Shown: piece after piece, positions 1 to 8,262 of the stretch
Position numbering within the stretch: position 1 is the stretch's first letter
Layout of the letters: every line of letters begins with the position of its first letter
From: RGIG529 sp050950425
GTDB lineage: Bacteria; Bacillota; Clostridia; Oscillospirales; Oscillospiraceae
NCBI GenBank assembly: GCA_050950425.1
Contig: JBMNHO010000002.1
Location: forward strand, 682,001-746,000
DNA: 64,000 bases
Reading direction: 5' to 3'
Notes under the pieces: model-generated
Told to the model about the DNA's origin: nothing
Databases searched by the model: none
Seen by the model: the letters and a program-made list of their open reading frames with translations, nothing else
Made by a program: the position numbers and the translations under genes

Positions 1-986
1 CAGTCCTTCCATTTCTGCGCCAAATCGGGGTGGGCTTTTTCATATGCCGCAAACAAGGCGTTCCACTGGTCCTCCTGCGCCTGAAACCCCGGCTGCATGG
101 CTGCGAAATGGGCATAGACGCCATCAGGAATCTGGAATGCCTCCTCGCTTTCCCAGCCGTAAAACGCCTTCATCGCCTTTATGTTTTCTTCGCCCAAAGG
201 CTCTCCGTGGGCGCTGGATTTCCCCGCCTTTGGCGTGCCTCTCGCGATCTCTGTTTTGACAATGATCAAAGAGGGGCGCTTCGTCTCTTGTTTCGCCGTT
301 TCAATGGCTTCTGCAATGGCGTCGACGTCTTCCCCGTCTTCCACGTACAGCACCTGCCAGCCATAGGCCGCAAACCGCCCGCCCACGTCTTCCCGGAAGG
401 CAAGGGACGTTTCCCCCTCGATGGTGATGTTGTTGCTGTCGTACAGCAAAATCAGCCGACCCAGCTCCATAGAGCCGGCCATGGACGCGGCCTCGGCGGA
501 CGCCCCCTCCATCATACATCCGTCTCCCGCGATGGCGTAGGTGAAATTATCCACAACGGGAAAGCCGTCCCGGTTGAAGATGGCGGCCAAATGGGCCTCT
601 GCCATGGCCATGCCAACCGCCATGGCCACGCCCTGACCCAGGGGGCCGGTGGTTGCTTCCACGCCTGTGGTGTGTCCGTATTCCGGGTGGCCCGGGGTCT
701 TGCTGCCCCACTGCCGGAAAGATTTGATTTCTTCAATGGACATCCCGTAGCCGAAAAAATGCAGCAGCGCATATTCCAGCATAGAGGCATGCCCCGCCGA
801 GAGAACGAACCGGTCCCGCCCCGGCCAGCTCGGATTTTGGGGGTTCTGCTTCATTTGACGCCACAGGGCATAGGCCATGGGCGCGGCGCCAATGGGCATG
901 CCCGGGTGGCCGCTGTTTGCTTTTTGCACGCCTTCCGCCGCCAAAATGCGGATGGCTGTAATCGCTTGTTGCTCCTCTTTACGCAT
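1..986 (-). CDS. tkt: Transketolase, N-terminal half (partial, runs off left edge)
   Basis: The minus frame from an ATG at 986 stays open to the window edge (328 codons, about half of a normal transketolase). The enzyme moves two-carbon ketol units in the non-oxidative pentose phosphate pathway using thiamine diphosphate. Seen: the substrate/TPP motif SGHPGMPIGAAPMAY near residue 25, GPLGQG near 115, and the TPP motif that opens with GDGCMMEGA near 154 and ends in NN about 27 residues later. A clear ribosome binding site (GGGAGGATAA) precedes the ATG. It lies 43 bases after the PPTase stop and may share its transcript. The rest of the gene is off the window. Confidence 0.95.
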   Translation of the reverse strand, partial: MRKEEQQAITAIRILAAEGVQKANSGHPGMPIGAAPMAYALWRQMKQNPQNPSWPGRDRFVLSAGHASMLEYALLHFFGYGMSIEEIKSFRQWGSKTPGHPEYGHTTGVEATTGPLGQGVAMAVGMAMAEAHLAAIFNRDGFPVVDNFTYAIAGDGCMMEGASAEAASMAGSMELGRLILLYDSNNITIEGETSLAFREDVGGRFAAYGWQVLYVEDGEDVDAIAEAIETAKQETKRPSLIIVKTEIARGTPKAGKSSAHGEPLGEENIKAMKAFYGWESEEAFQIPDGVYAHFAAMQPGFQAQEDQWNALFAAYEKAHPDLAQKWKD

Positions 987-1029
987 TGTTGTTATCCTCC
1001 CAAACTCATTGACAAAATCATAAACAAAA

Positions 1030-1587
1030 TCATAATTGATCCATTGAAACACGGAAAAGCGCCTGTGGCGTCTCTTCCTTTGCGTCCAAGCACAGGGCGG
1101 CGCAAAACGCCGCTTCCTCCACCAGAAAAAATCGGCAGCCTGTCCGGTTGGACGAAACGCCGCCGGAGGGGTCAATTTCAAACGCGATCTCCCGCAGGGG
1201 GGAACGCAGCCCCTCTCCCGTGTATTTCACAAAGCTTTCTTTCAGCGCCCAAAAAGCAATCAGCCGCTGAACAGGGTCGGGCGCTTTCGCCAGCTGGGCC
1301 TGCTCCCCTTCTGACAAAATGCGGCGGGAAAGCCCCGCCCTTCGGGGGCGCACCAGCTCCACGTCTACGCCCAAGGGGCGGGTACCCACGCCGCACAAGG
1401 CAATGCCCCCGCTATGGCTTACATTAAACGAAATGTCCTGCCGGTTTTGAAACATCGGCTTTCCGCCGGGCAGCCGGGTCACCTCCGGCAGGGCCGCAAT
1501 GCCAAATTGCACACGCAGCGCATAGGCCAGAAGGCGGGGCGCAAGGGCGCGCCCATCCGCCCCCCGGACGTAAAACCAAGCCGTCAG
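1030..1587 (-). CDS. Sfp-type 4'-phosphopantetheinyl transferase, first of two
   Basis: Transfers 4'-phosphopantetheine from CoA to a serine of carrier proteins. Seen: FNVSHSGG, GVDVE (Mg binding) and the FWALKESFVKYTGEGL block, the family signature. The first in-frame standard start is a GTG at 1512, but the reading frame continues upstream with family-like sequence (LLAYAL before the GKP motif). This matches the short N-terminus of the second PPTase at 25763. The start chosen here is a CTG at 1587, ten bases after GGGAGG and just past the glmM stop; if non-standard starts are disallowed, use 1512. It follows glmM and precedes tkt on the same strand. It could serve primary ACP or the NRPS; the sequence does not decide. 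Confidence 0.85.
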   Translation of the reverse strand: MTAWFYVRGADGRALAPRLLAYALRVQFGIAALPEVTRLPGGKPMFQNRQDISFNVSHSGGIALCGVGTRPLGVDVELVRPRRAGLSRRILSEGEQAQLAKAPDPVQRLIAFWALKESFVKYTGEGLRSPLREIAFEIDPSGGVSSNRTGCRFFLVEEAAFCAALCLDAKEETPQALFRVSMDQL

Positions 1588-1611
1588 AGCCGCACCGCCT
1601 CCCTTCGTGCG

Positions 1612-2958
1612 TTATACCAAAAATCCTCTGCGCTCCAGCACATCCACAATCTGCTGGGCGTATGCGTCGCAGATGGCGTCGTTCCCTGCCTCCACCATCA
1701 CCCGTACCAGGGGCTCTGTTCCGCTGGGGCGAACCAAAATCCGCCCGTCGCTGCCCAGCTCTTTTTCCGCCGCTTCCACGGCGGCGGCCACTTCCCTGTC
1801 TTTCATGGCCGCTTGTTTGTCTGTCACCTTCACGTTGCGCAAAAGCTGGGGATACAGCTGCACCGGCTCTGCCAGCTTGCTCAGCTTTGTTTTGCGCTCC
1901 AGCATCACTTCCATCAATTTGATAGAAGTCAAAATGCCGTCGCCGGTGGAGGCGTATTTGCTGAAAATGATATGCCCCGACCGCTCCCCTCCCAGCCGGT
2001 GTCCGTTTGCGAGCATGCTCTCGTACACATATTTGTCGCCCACCGCCGTTTGGACATAATCGATCTCAAACTTTTCAAAGGCTTTATACAGGCCCAGATT
2101 GGACATCACCGTGGTTACCACCGTGTTGTTCCGTAGTTTGCCCCGTTCTTTCAAATATCGGCCATAGATGTACAAAATTTTATCCCCGTCGACCACATCG
2201 CCGTTTTCATCCACGGCAATGCACCGATCCGCGTCCCCGTCATAGGCAAAGCCGATGTCCAGATTGTTCTCCCGCACAAATTGCTGCACAACCTCCACAT
2301 GGGTTGAGCCGCAGTTTTGGTTGATGTTCAGCCCGTCGGGCTTGTCGTTGATCACGTGGGTTTCGGCGCCCAGGGCGTCAAACACGCTTTTGGCGATCAT
2401 CCAGGCGCTGCCGTTGGCGCAATCCAGACCCACACGAACCCCCCGGTAGGCCCGAGTGGCGAGGGAGATCAAATAGCCGATATACCGGTTCCGGCCGGCG
2501 GCATAATCCACCACCTGGCCGATCTGTTCTCCCTTGGCCAAGGGCAGCTCTTCCATTTCGCCGTTCAGATATGCTTCGATCTGATCGATCACCTCTGTTT
2601 CCAGCTTTTCCCCGTGGCTGTTGAGCAGCTTGATGCCGTTGTCATAATAGGGGTTGTGGCTGGCGGAAATCATAATCCCGCAGTCAAAATCCTGTTCTGT
2701 CCTCGCCACGTAAGAAACGCTTGGCGTGGTGGTAACATGAAGCAGGTAAACATCTGCGCCGGAGGCGTTCAGCCCCGCCGCCAAAGATGACTCCAGCATA
2801 TAGCTGCTGCGCCTTGTGTCTTTTCCGATCACAGCTCGGCAGGTATGCTCTTTTCCATAATACCAGCCCAGAAACCGGCCGATCTTATATGCGTGGGATG
2901 CCGTCAGCGAAACGTTTGCCTCGCCCCGGAATCCGTCCGTTCCAAAATACTGTCCCAT
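1612..2958 (-). CDS. glmM: Phosphoglucosamine mutase
   Basis: Converts glucosamine-6-phosphate to glucosamine-1-phosphate, feeding UDP-GlcNAc for peptidoglycan. Its 448 residues are the normal family length. Seen: N-terminal GTDGFRGEAN, the catalytic phosphoserine loop ISASHNPYYDNGIK near residue 98, the metal loop AYDGDADRC near 240, and the C-terminal phosphate-binding RPSGTEPLVRVM. The start at 2958 has AGGAGA upstream. It is first in a likely unit with the PPTase and transketolase. Confidence 0.97.
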   Translation of the reverse strand: MGQYFGTDGFRGEANVSLTASHAYKIGRFLGWYYGKEHTCRAVIGKDTRRSSYMLESSLAAGLNASGADVYLLHVTTTPSVSYVARTEQDFDCGIMISASHNPYYDNGIKLLNSHGEKLETEVIDQIEAYLNGEMEELPLAKGEQIGQVVDYAAGRNRYIGYLISLATRAYRGVRVGLDCANGSAWMIAKSVFDALGAETHVINDKPDGLNINQNCGSTHVEVVQQFVRENNLDIGFAYDGDADRCIAVDENGDVVDGDKILYIYGRYLKERGKLRNNTVVTTVMSNLGLYKAFEKFEIDYVQTAVGDKYVYESMLANGHRLGGERSGHIIFSKYASTGDGILTSIKLMEVMLERKTKLSKLAEPVQLYPQLLRNVKVTDKQAAMKDREVAAAVEAAEKELGSDGRILVRPSGTEPLVRVMVEAGNDAICDAYAQQIVDVLERRGFLV

Positions 2959-3075
2959 GACTTTCTCCTATATGGCTTTTATTTTGTTCTATTGTATGCC
3001 GCGCGGGAAAGACCAGATACAACCCGTTTATGCGTCCCCGCCCGCTTTTTTTGTAAAACCATCGCAATAAATGTC

Positions 3076-3105
3076 ATTATATCATATCTGCTGGCCGTAC
3101 CACAA
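3076..3105 (-). promoter_or_regulatory. Probable sigma-A promoter for glmM
   Basis: On the minus strand, TTGTGG (-35) and a perfect TATAAT (-10) are separated by 18 bases. The leader to the glmM start is about 110 bases. Confidence 0.45.
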
Positions 3106-3127
3106 GAACCAGCACATCTGTTTTCCC

Positions 3128-3164
3128 AAAAAAGAAGCAACCGGGCGTCCCCCGCTTGCTTCTT
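3128..3164 (-). terminator. Rho-independent terminator after malic enzyme
   Basis: On the minus strand, GAAGCAAGCGGG pairs with CCCGGTTGCTTC and is followed by six T. It lies directly downstream of the malic enzyme stop, separating it from the glmM promoter. Confidence 0.75.
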
Positions 3165-3178
3165 TCCTTGTTTCTCCG

Positions 3179-4360
3179 TCAATCTTCCAAGCGCCGGGCC
3201 ACCCCGGATCGGATGGCAGCTTCTTTGACCGCCCGGGCCACGGCTTCACTCACCCGAGGGTCAAAGGCCGGGGGAATGATATTCGTCTCGCTGCGCTCCT
3301 CCTCCGGAATCAGGGCGGCAAGGGCCAAAGCGGCCGCCACCTTCATCTCCTCATTGATGTCGGACGCCCGCACGTCCAAAGCACCCCGAAACACCCCGGG
3401 GAACGCCAGTACATTGTTGATCTGGTTGGGAAAGTCCGACCGGCCGGTTCCCACGATCCGGGCCCCGGCGGCAACGGCCCTGTCCGGCAAAATTTCAGGG
3501 TTCGGGTTGGCCATGGGGAACACAATGGCGTCCTTCCCCATGGAACGCACCATTTCCTCTGTGACCAAGTCCTTTTTGGACACGCCGATGAACACGTCGG
3601 CCCCTTGCATGGCGTCCGCCAGCGTCCCTGCTATGCCCGCCTGGTTGGTGGCTTCGGCCACCTCCTGATGCACCCAGTTTTCATAGGTCTCTTCCCTGTT
3701 TAAAATGCCCCGGCTGGCGCAGACCACAATCTCCCCCGCGCCCATGTTGCCCAGCATACGCACAATGGCGGCGCCCGCCGCCCCGGCTCCGCTAACGGCG
3801 ATTTTGACCTCGCTCCACTGCTTGCCCACCACCTTCAGGGCGTTGTCCAGCGCCGCCGTCACCACGATGGCCGTTCCGTGCTGGTCGTCGTGGAAGACGG
3901 GGATGGAAAGCCGCTCTTTCAGCCGCCGCTCAATTTCCACACAGCGGGGGGAGGCAATATCCTCCAGATTGATGCCGCCGAACCCCGGCGCCATCCACGC
4001 GACGGCGTTCACAATTTCGTCCACGTCTGTCGTATCCAGGCAAACGGGGATGGCATTCACCCCGGCAAATTCTTGAAACAAAACCGCCTTCCCCTCCATC
4101 ACGGGCAGGGCGGCCTCCGGGCCGATGTCTCCCAGCCCCAAAACGGCGGTGCCGTCGGTTACGACGGCCACAAGGTTCCCTTTGCCCGTGTACCGATAAA
4201 CCGCTTCTCTGTCCGCCGCAATGGCGAGACACGGGGCGGCCACCCCGGGGGTATAGGCCATGGAGAGGGCATCTTTATCCTTCACCGCCACCTTGCTTTT
4301 CACTTCCAGCTTGCCCTTCCACTGCCGGTGCAGGGCAAGCGCCTCCTCTGCTATGCTCAT
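3179..4360 (-). CDS. NAD(P)-dependent malic enzyme (oxaloacetate-decarboxylating)
   Basis: Oxidative decarboxylation of malate to pyruvate and CO2 with reduction of NAD(P). Its 393 residues match the short bacterial form without a phosphotransacetylase domain. Seen: SMAYTPGVAAPC near residue 32, TDGTAVLGLGDIGP near 70, FHDDQHGTAIV near 155, and the nucleotide-binding VSGAGAAGAAIVRML near 188. The start at 4360 has AAAGGAACAAGG upstream. It is apparently monocistronic, with its own terminator. Cofactor preference is not visible. Confidence 0.95.
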   Translation of the reverse strand: MSIAEEALALHRQWKGKLEVKSKVAVKDKDALSMAYTPGVAAPCLAIAADREAVYRYTGKGNLVAVVTDGTAVLGLGDIGPEAALPVMEGKAVLFQEFAGVNAIPVCLDTTDVDEIVNAVAWMAPGFGGINLEDIASPRCVEIERRLKERLSIPVFHDDQHGTAIVVTAALDNALKVVGKQWSEVKIAVSGAGAAGAAIVRMLGNMGAGEIVVCASRGILNREETYENWVHQEVAEATNQAGIAGTLADAMQGADVFIGVSKKDLVTEEMVRSMGKDAIVFPMANPNPEILPDRAVAAGARIVGTGRSDFPNQINNVLAFPGVFRGALDVRASDINEEMKVAAALALAALIPEEERSETNIIPPAFDPRVSEAVARAVKEAAIRSGVARRLED

Positions 4361-4463
4361 CCTTGTTCCTTTCCGCCCACATTCCGGCGTTTACTTCATT
4401 GATTCGGCGTGCCGAATGGATTGGTTGCACTCCGTTGATGTGATTCCATTGAACTGAATCAGC

Positions 4464-4691
4464 TTAATTTGACTCTGATGTTCCTTTTTCAAACAATCGG
4501 CGGAGCTTTGCTCGAACCCGCTCCCGGTCCTCTGCGTTGTCCACCAGATGGTAGCCCCCGTCCCGCGCTTCGATTTTGGCGCCTTCCGCACAGCCTTCCG
4601 GCAGCGCCGAACGGGGAATTTCCACCATTTTCATATCTTCTCCCTGGCAGACGGCAACATCCCCCTCCCAGCGGTCAATGACGTAATACAA
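4464..4691 (-). CDS. DUF3006 small protein
   Basis: 75 residues starting YYVIDRWEGDVAVC after the initiator, with the pattern of DUF3006 proteins (beta-rich N-terminus, charged helical end DRERVRAKLRRLFEK). The start chosen is a TTG at 4691, because AAGGAGGAG lies just upstream and the homologous part begins there. It starts 22 bases after the stop of the metallo-beta-lactamase lipoprotein, a pairing common in Firmicutes. Function unknown. Confidence 0.82.
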   Translation of the reverse strand: MYYVIDRWEGDVAVCQGEDMKMVEIPRSALPEGCAEGAKIEARDGGYHLVDNAEDRERVRAKLRRLFEKGTSESN

Positions 4692-4713
4692 TGGATCTCT
4701 CCTCCTTTTCCGA

Positions 4714-5742
4714 TTACGGCTTGCAGCTTCCGCAGGGACTGTATCCCATGGCAATCAGCGTCTCTCTCGGGGCAGACGTCTCCTCGGCATGCTGGGGCGA
4801 AATGCGGGAAACGCTGCCGCAGGAGGGTTTGTGAAACTTCATGGTGTTGGTGTTCAGCACGTAGCTCTGCGCCTGCGCCGGGGAGCTGATTGCCTCCACA
4901 TTCCATGTAATGCGCGTCCCGTCGCTCTCTGCCACAACGTCGCCCTGCTTGTCCGTGCGAAAGTAAGGGATCTGCCGTCTGGCAAGCTTCTCCAAAATTT
5001 CTTTGTGGGGGTGTCCGTATGAATTTCCCGCTCCGCAGGAAATCACGGCATAGCCCGGGCCCACCGCCTCTAAAAACGCGTCGGTGGTGGATGTGCTGCT
5101 TCCATGATGCCCCAGCTTCAGCACGTCTGCTGTTAAGGTTAGGCCGCTTGCCGCCATATCGGCCTCCGACTCTTTTTCCGCGTCACCGCACATGACGAAG
5201 GCCGTTCCGCCGTAAACCAGCCGCACGCCAACGGACGTATTGTTTACATTCGTTTCATGCGCCCCATTGGGAGACAAAATGGTAACACTCGCCCCGCCGA
5301 TGGCATATCGGTTCCCCACCACAGCCTGTATCACCCGGCAACCTTGCTCGTCAATGGTGTCCAGCAGCCGCTCGAACACGTTGGTTGGATGGTCGCTCTC
5401 CGATAATAAAATCGTGTCTGCGGGCACGGCCTCCAGCACCGCCGCCATCCCCCCAATGTGATCTTCGTGGGGGTGGGTCGCAATGACATACTTCAGTGCG
5501 TCGACCCCCTGCCGCTTCAAGTAAGCAACCATCAGGTCCCCGTCCGCCCGGTTTCCCGCGTCAATCAGCATGTTTTCGCCGTTCGACTGGATCAAAATAG
5601 CGTCCGCCTGCCCCACGTCAATAAAGTGGACACGCAGCCCGCTTTCCCCGCTCGCCGTGCCGGCCCGGCACCCGGAAAGGGAAACCAAGCAAGCGAGCAG
5701 CAGCAAAGCAAGCGCAACCCCCGTTGCGCGGATTCGCTTCAC
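4714..5742 (-). CDS. Metallo-beta-lactamase-fold lipoprotein (ComEC/Rec2-like domain)
   Basis: 342 residues. An N-terminal signal with lipobox LSGC at about residues 22-25 predicts an outer-face lipoprotein. The MBL core shows FIDVGQADA, the metal motif THPHEDHIGG near 87, and the later LKLGHHGSST and GNSYGHPH motifs. This resembles the C-terminal MBL domain of the DNA-uptake protein ComEC, without its membrane channel. The last 60 residues carry a small four-cysteine domain (SCGSVSRI ... GYSPCGSCKP) seen in nuclease-associated proteins. It could be a secreted nuclease or phosphodiesterase; the substrate is not known. Co-transcribed with the DUF3006 gene. Confidence 0.88.
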   Translation of the reverse strand: MKRIRATGVALALLLLACLVSLSGCRAGTASGESGLRVHFIDVGQADAILIQSNGENMLIDAGNRADGDLMVAYLKRQGVDALKYVIATHPHEDHIGGMAAVLEAVPADTILLSESDHPTNVFERLLDTIDEQGCRVIQAVVGNRYAIGGASVTILSPNGAHETNVNNTSVGVRLVYGGTAFVMCGDAEKESEADMAASGLTLTADVLKLGHHGSSTSTTDAFLEAVGPGYAVISCGAGNSYGHPHKEILEKLARRQIPYFRTDKQGDVVAESDGTRITWNVEAISSPAQAQSYVLNTNTMKFHKPSCGSVSRISPQHAEETSAPRETLIAMGYSPCGSCKP

Positions 5743-5870
5743 GTTCAGCCCCCCTTTTTTGAATTTTTCACGGATTTCTTCTGTTTTTCCAAGTTCAGTA
5801 TTTTATCATATCATATCATCCTCAAAAGAGAAAGTCCTCCCCCGTCTTTTCTCTGTTTCCTGTGCGGCGC

Positions 5871-5907
5871 AAAAAAGGCAGGAAGCCGTCAGCTTCCTGC
5901 CTTTTTT
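5871..5907 (-). terminator. Terminator after rubredoxin
   Basis: AAAAAAGGCAGGAAGC, five-base loop, GCTTCCTGCCTTTTTT: a perfect 16-base stem with A and T flanks, so it works in either direction. It separates the rubredoxin unit from the MBL gene. Confidence 0.9.
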
Positions 5908-5923
5908 GCGCTGTCTTATTTCA

Positions 5924-6079
5924 TTACATCTTTGTAAAAGCGTCTTTTTCCAGCGCACACACCGGGCAAACCCAGTCTGCCGGCACATTTTCCCAAGCCG
6001 TTCCGGGTGCCACGCCGTTGTCTGGGTCTCCCAAAGCGGGGTCATACACATAGCCGCAAGGGCATTCGTACTTATCCAT
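5924..6079 (-). CDS. Rubredoxin
   Basis: A 51-residue one-iron electron carrier. Both iron-binding cysteine pairs are visible: CPCG (residues 6-9) and CPVC (40-43, preceded by DWV). The conserved YDPALGDPDNGVAPGTAWENVP sits between them (residues 13-34). The first pair is CxC-like (ECPCGYVYD) rather than the usual CxxCG, a variant found in several Clostridia. The start has AGGAGTG upstream. It lies 23 bases after the stop of a decayed rubrerythrin and below a PerR-like gene, which suggests an oxidative-stress unit. Confidence 0.93.
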   Translation of the reverse strand: MDKYECPCGYVYDPALGDPDNGVAPGTAWENVPADWVCPVCALEKDAFTKM

Positions 6080-6102
6080 TCTGAAACACTCCTTTCTTTT
6101 CT

Positions 6103-6348
6103 TTAACCGAAATAACGATTCAGCAAGCCTTCAAACCTTTTGCCGTGCCGCGCTTCCTCCTTTGGCGTTACATGATCTGTGTCATGAACGGCATCGCAGC
6201 CCAACCCTTTGGCACGTTTCGCCAAATCCGTTTTGCCGCTACAAGCGCCGCACCCGGCCGCTGCTCGCATTTCTCAATTTTCCTTGGTGCTGTCTGTCAG
6301 CACTTCATCCAGCAACCCCGCAGCCCTTGCCGCGTGATCTGCTTTTCC
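6103..6348 (-). pseudogene. Rubrerythrin remnant (C-terminal part, in-frame stop)
   Basis: One minus-strand frame reads ADHAARAAGLLDEVLTDST, then KEN, a stop, EMRAAA, later KTDLAKRAKGLGCDAVHD, and ends EARHGKRFEGLLNRYFG. This matches the C-terminal part of NADH-peroxidase-type rubrerythrins, including the EARHG metal motif. The conserved Trp of NWEMR is TGA, and the N-terminal half, including the first metal-binding helices, is absent. It therefore cannot make a working enzyme unless translated abnormally. It is flanked by a PerR-like gene and rubredoxin, where a live rubrerythrin would be expected. Confidence 0.82.
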
Positions 6349-6375
6349 CAACGCATGTCTCTTAAATCTGTTCCC

Positions 6376-6792
6376 TCATTTATTCTTTTGAGGTGAGGTT
6401 TCGTTTTTTTGACATGCATGGCAAACCCCATGAAATACAAGCTCCTGGTATTCCACAGAAACCGGATAGCGCCGCATGACCTGCTCGGCACAAACGATTT
6501 CCTTCGGGATTTGATGTAAGTCGATCACCGCGCCGCATGCGCGGCAGATAAAATGTGGGTGAGGCACCATGTCCGCGTCAAACCGCTCCCGGCCGTTTAC
6601 CACGCCGACAGACCTCACCTGCCCCCATTCCAGAAATTGCGTCAAGTTGCGGTATACCGTACCCAGGCTGATTTCCGGATACTGCTTGCGCACAATTTCA
6701 TAGATCTGTTCCGCCGACGGATGCTCCGGCGACTCACACAACGCCCTCCAAATGGCGTCTCGTTTTTCACTATATCGTTTTTTCTGATTCAT
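6376..6792 (-). CDS. perR: Fur-family transcriptional regulator, PerR-like
   Basis: 138 residues. The N-terminal winged helix includes HPSAEQIYEIVRKQYPEISLGTVYRNL (residues 24-50). The dimer domain has RFDADMVPHPHFICRACG, with the HPH metal site and the first CxxC (CRAC). A second CxxC (CHAC) near 128 completes a structural zinc site. The PHPHF pattern and the rubrerythrin/rubredoxin neighbours favour PerR (peroxide sensing) over Fur or Zur. It starts at ATG 6792 with GAGGGG upstream. The assignment within the family rests on context. Confidence 0.85.
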   Translation of the reverse strand: MNQKKRYSEKRDAIWRALCESPEHPSAEQIYEIVRKQYPEISLGTVYRNLTQFLEWGQVRSVGVVNGRERFDADMVPHPHFICRACGAVIDLHQIPKEIVCAEQVMRRYPVSVEYQELVFHGVCHACQKNETSPQKNK

Positions 6793-6834
6793 AAGCCCCT
6801 CGCTTAATGATAACGATTCCTGCTTTTAGTAGGT

Positions 6835-6863
6835 ACTATACCACACCGCTACCCGGTTGTAAA
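6835..6863 (-). promoter_or_regulatory. Probable promoter of the perR unit
   Basis: Minus strand TTTACA and TATAGT with a 17-base spacer. Between it and the start lies GAATCGTTATCATTAA (about 6804-6819), which faintly resembles a Fur/PerR box, so autoregulation is possible but the match is weak. Confidence 0.5.
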
Positions 6864-7019
6864 GGGGTTTTTAAAAATATTTCCTTTCTTTTGGGAAAAC
6901 CCCTCCCCTCCTCTTTTTTCCCATGGTATCTTTTTCTTGCCCAGGTACGCCCCCGTCGCAGGGGCGCCTTGGCTTGGTGCGGATTGATGTTGTCCGTGCA
7001 CCGGAACAGGAGGCATTTT

Positions 7020-7091
7020 ATGCACGAAATGGACCAGGCGATTTCCCGTCTGTTTGACACACGCCCAGCCACCCGGTCATCCCGCGGCTGA
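7020..7091 (+). CDS. Possible 23-residue peptide ORF
   Basis: ATG at 7020 with AGGAGG five bases upstream, encoding a 23-residue peptide beginning MHEMDQAISRLFDT. It is the only coding-like signal in the 540-base gap between perR and the M23 gene. No family is recognised and the peptide is short, so it may be chance. The remainder of 6864-7334 shows low-complexity T/C-rich sequence and no other gene. Confidence 0.2.
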   Translation: MHEMDQAISRLFDTRPATRSSRG

Positions 7092-7334
7092 TCGCGCAAA
7101 GCGCGGCGCTTCCCTTGCTTTTCTTGTGCGGGTCTTCTCTTCTTTTTTCCTGCCGGGCGCCGCCCTTTATTTTGGCCCGAAGCAGTAAAATGATGCAGCC
7201 GAACCGGATGTCCCCCCGGTTGCAGGGGCGTTGTCTTCCCGTTTTGGGCTGTACAGCTTAGAAAAATTTTTTGGCCTTTTTTGTATATCCTCCCATTCCC
7301 TGGTCAACAATAGGGTTGGAGGTGTTATGAACAC

Positions 7335-8060
7335 ATGAAAAAACCATGGAAAGCAAAGATTGGCCATTTTTTAGCAGGGCGGGGCTTTTACATAGTCCTG
7401 TTCCTCTGCGTCACCGCAATCGGAATCTCGGGCTATCTTCTCTTTTCCGCGAACAGTCAGGACCCTTCCTCCCTTTCTCATACAGACCCTTTGTCCGTGG
7501 GCGGGCAAACGGAGGTGGTTCTCCCTTCCCCCCAGACATCCGGAGAGAGCGCATCGCCAAAGCCGACATCAACAACGACCCCAACCCAAAAGCCGTCCCC
7601 TGCACCTTCTCCGTCCAACGTACCCACCGCCGCTGAGGCAAACGAGTCTTTCGTGCGCCCCGTTGCCGGGGAAACGGTAACAGCGTTTCACTCAGATGCT
7701 TTGGTGTATAACGAAACATTCAAAGACTGGCGCACCCACGAAGCCATCGACATCAAAGCAGACATCGGCAGCAAAGTCATGGCCATCTCCGCCGGAACGG
7801 TCTCCGACCTGTACGAAGACGACCTGATGGGAACCACCGTTGTGATCTCTCACAGAAACAATCTCACCAGCGTCTATTCCAATCTGGCCGCGACTCCCAC
7901 TGTGAAAAAAGGCGACACTGTCCGCGCGGGCGACGTCATCGGCGCCGTGGGTAAAACATCCATTGCGGAAAGCAACGGCGTTTCTCATCTGCACTTTGCG
8001 CTGCAAAAAAACGGCGTGGCCGTCAACCCCGACGACTACCTGCCCCACTGGGCGGAATAG
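7335..8060 (+). CDS. M23/LytM-domain membrane protein, SpoIIQ-like
   Basis: 241 residues: a short basic cytoplasmic end, one membrane segment (about residues 18-37), a Thr/Pro/Ser-rich linker (residues 50-95), then a LytM domain. Active-site elements THEAID (HxxxD) and HLHF are both present, so the zinc site looks complete. The layout matches clostridial SpoIIQ, which pairs with SpoIIIAH across the forespore septum, but a general cell-wall endopeptidase fits too. GGAGGTG ends 11 bases before the start; an earlier ATG gives a 3-codon frame. It stands alone, with no spoIID next to it. Confidence 0.8.
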   Translation: MKKPWKAKIGHFLAGRGFYIVLFLCVTAIGISGYLLFSANSQDPSSLSHTDPLSVGGQTEVVLPSPQTSGESASPKPTSTTTPTQKPSPAPSPSNVPTAAEANESFVRPVAGETVTAFHSDALVYNETFKDWRTHEAIDIKADIGSKVMAISAGTVSDLYEDDLMGTTVVISHRNNLTSVYSNLAATPTVKKGDTVRAGDVIGAVGKTSIAESNGVSHLHFALQKNGVAVNPDDYLPHWAE

Positions 8061-8096
8061 TCTTTCCTTTGCCCATTTTCCTTTTCCTTCGTTGCT

Positions 8097-8130
8097 CCGC
8101 CGCCCCGGGAGGTTTCTCCCGGGGCGGCGG
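8097..8130 (+). terminator. GC-rich terminator hairpin after the M23 gene
   Basis: CCGCCGCCCCGGGAG, loop GTTT, CTCCCGGGGCGGCGG: a perfect 15-base stem, followed only by CTGTTTG, so the T tract is weak. It is 37 bases past the stop. Confidence 0.6.
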
Positions 8131-8262
8131 CTGTTTGCGCGGACTGGCCCGCTTTACGTGCTTTGGCCCGTGATCTCCCTTGCCGATGCCCGCTTCGCGC
8201 ATAAATCCATCCTGCCCCCAAACGGATCCTGCAGCCCTTTCCGGCCTTTGCGCCGTATTCGC

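Noticed and set aside
30..1427. Long plus-strand ORF of 465 codons
   Set aside because: Antisense to transketolase and PPTase, which show real family motifs; its own translation has none.
4402..4417. ATTCGGC/GCCGAAT palindrome between malic enzyme and DUF3006 genes
   Set aside because: Only seven-base arms and no T tract; could be chance.
7283..7312. GTATA ... GGTCAACAATA resembling a forespore sigma-F promoter before the SpoIIQ-like gene
   Set aside because: The -10 is out of register by one base and the implied transcript start would fall on the ribosome site.
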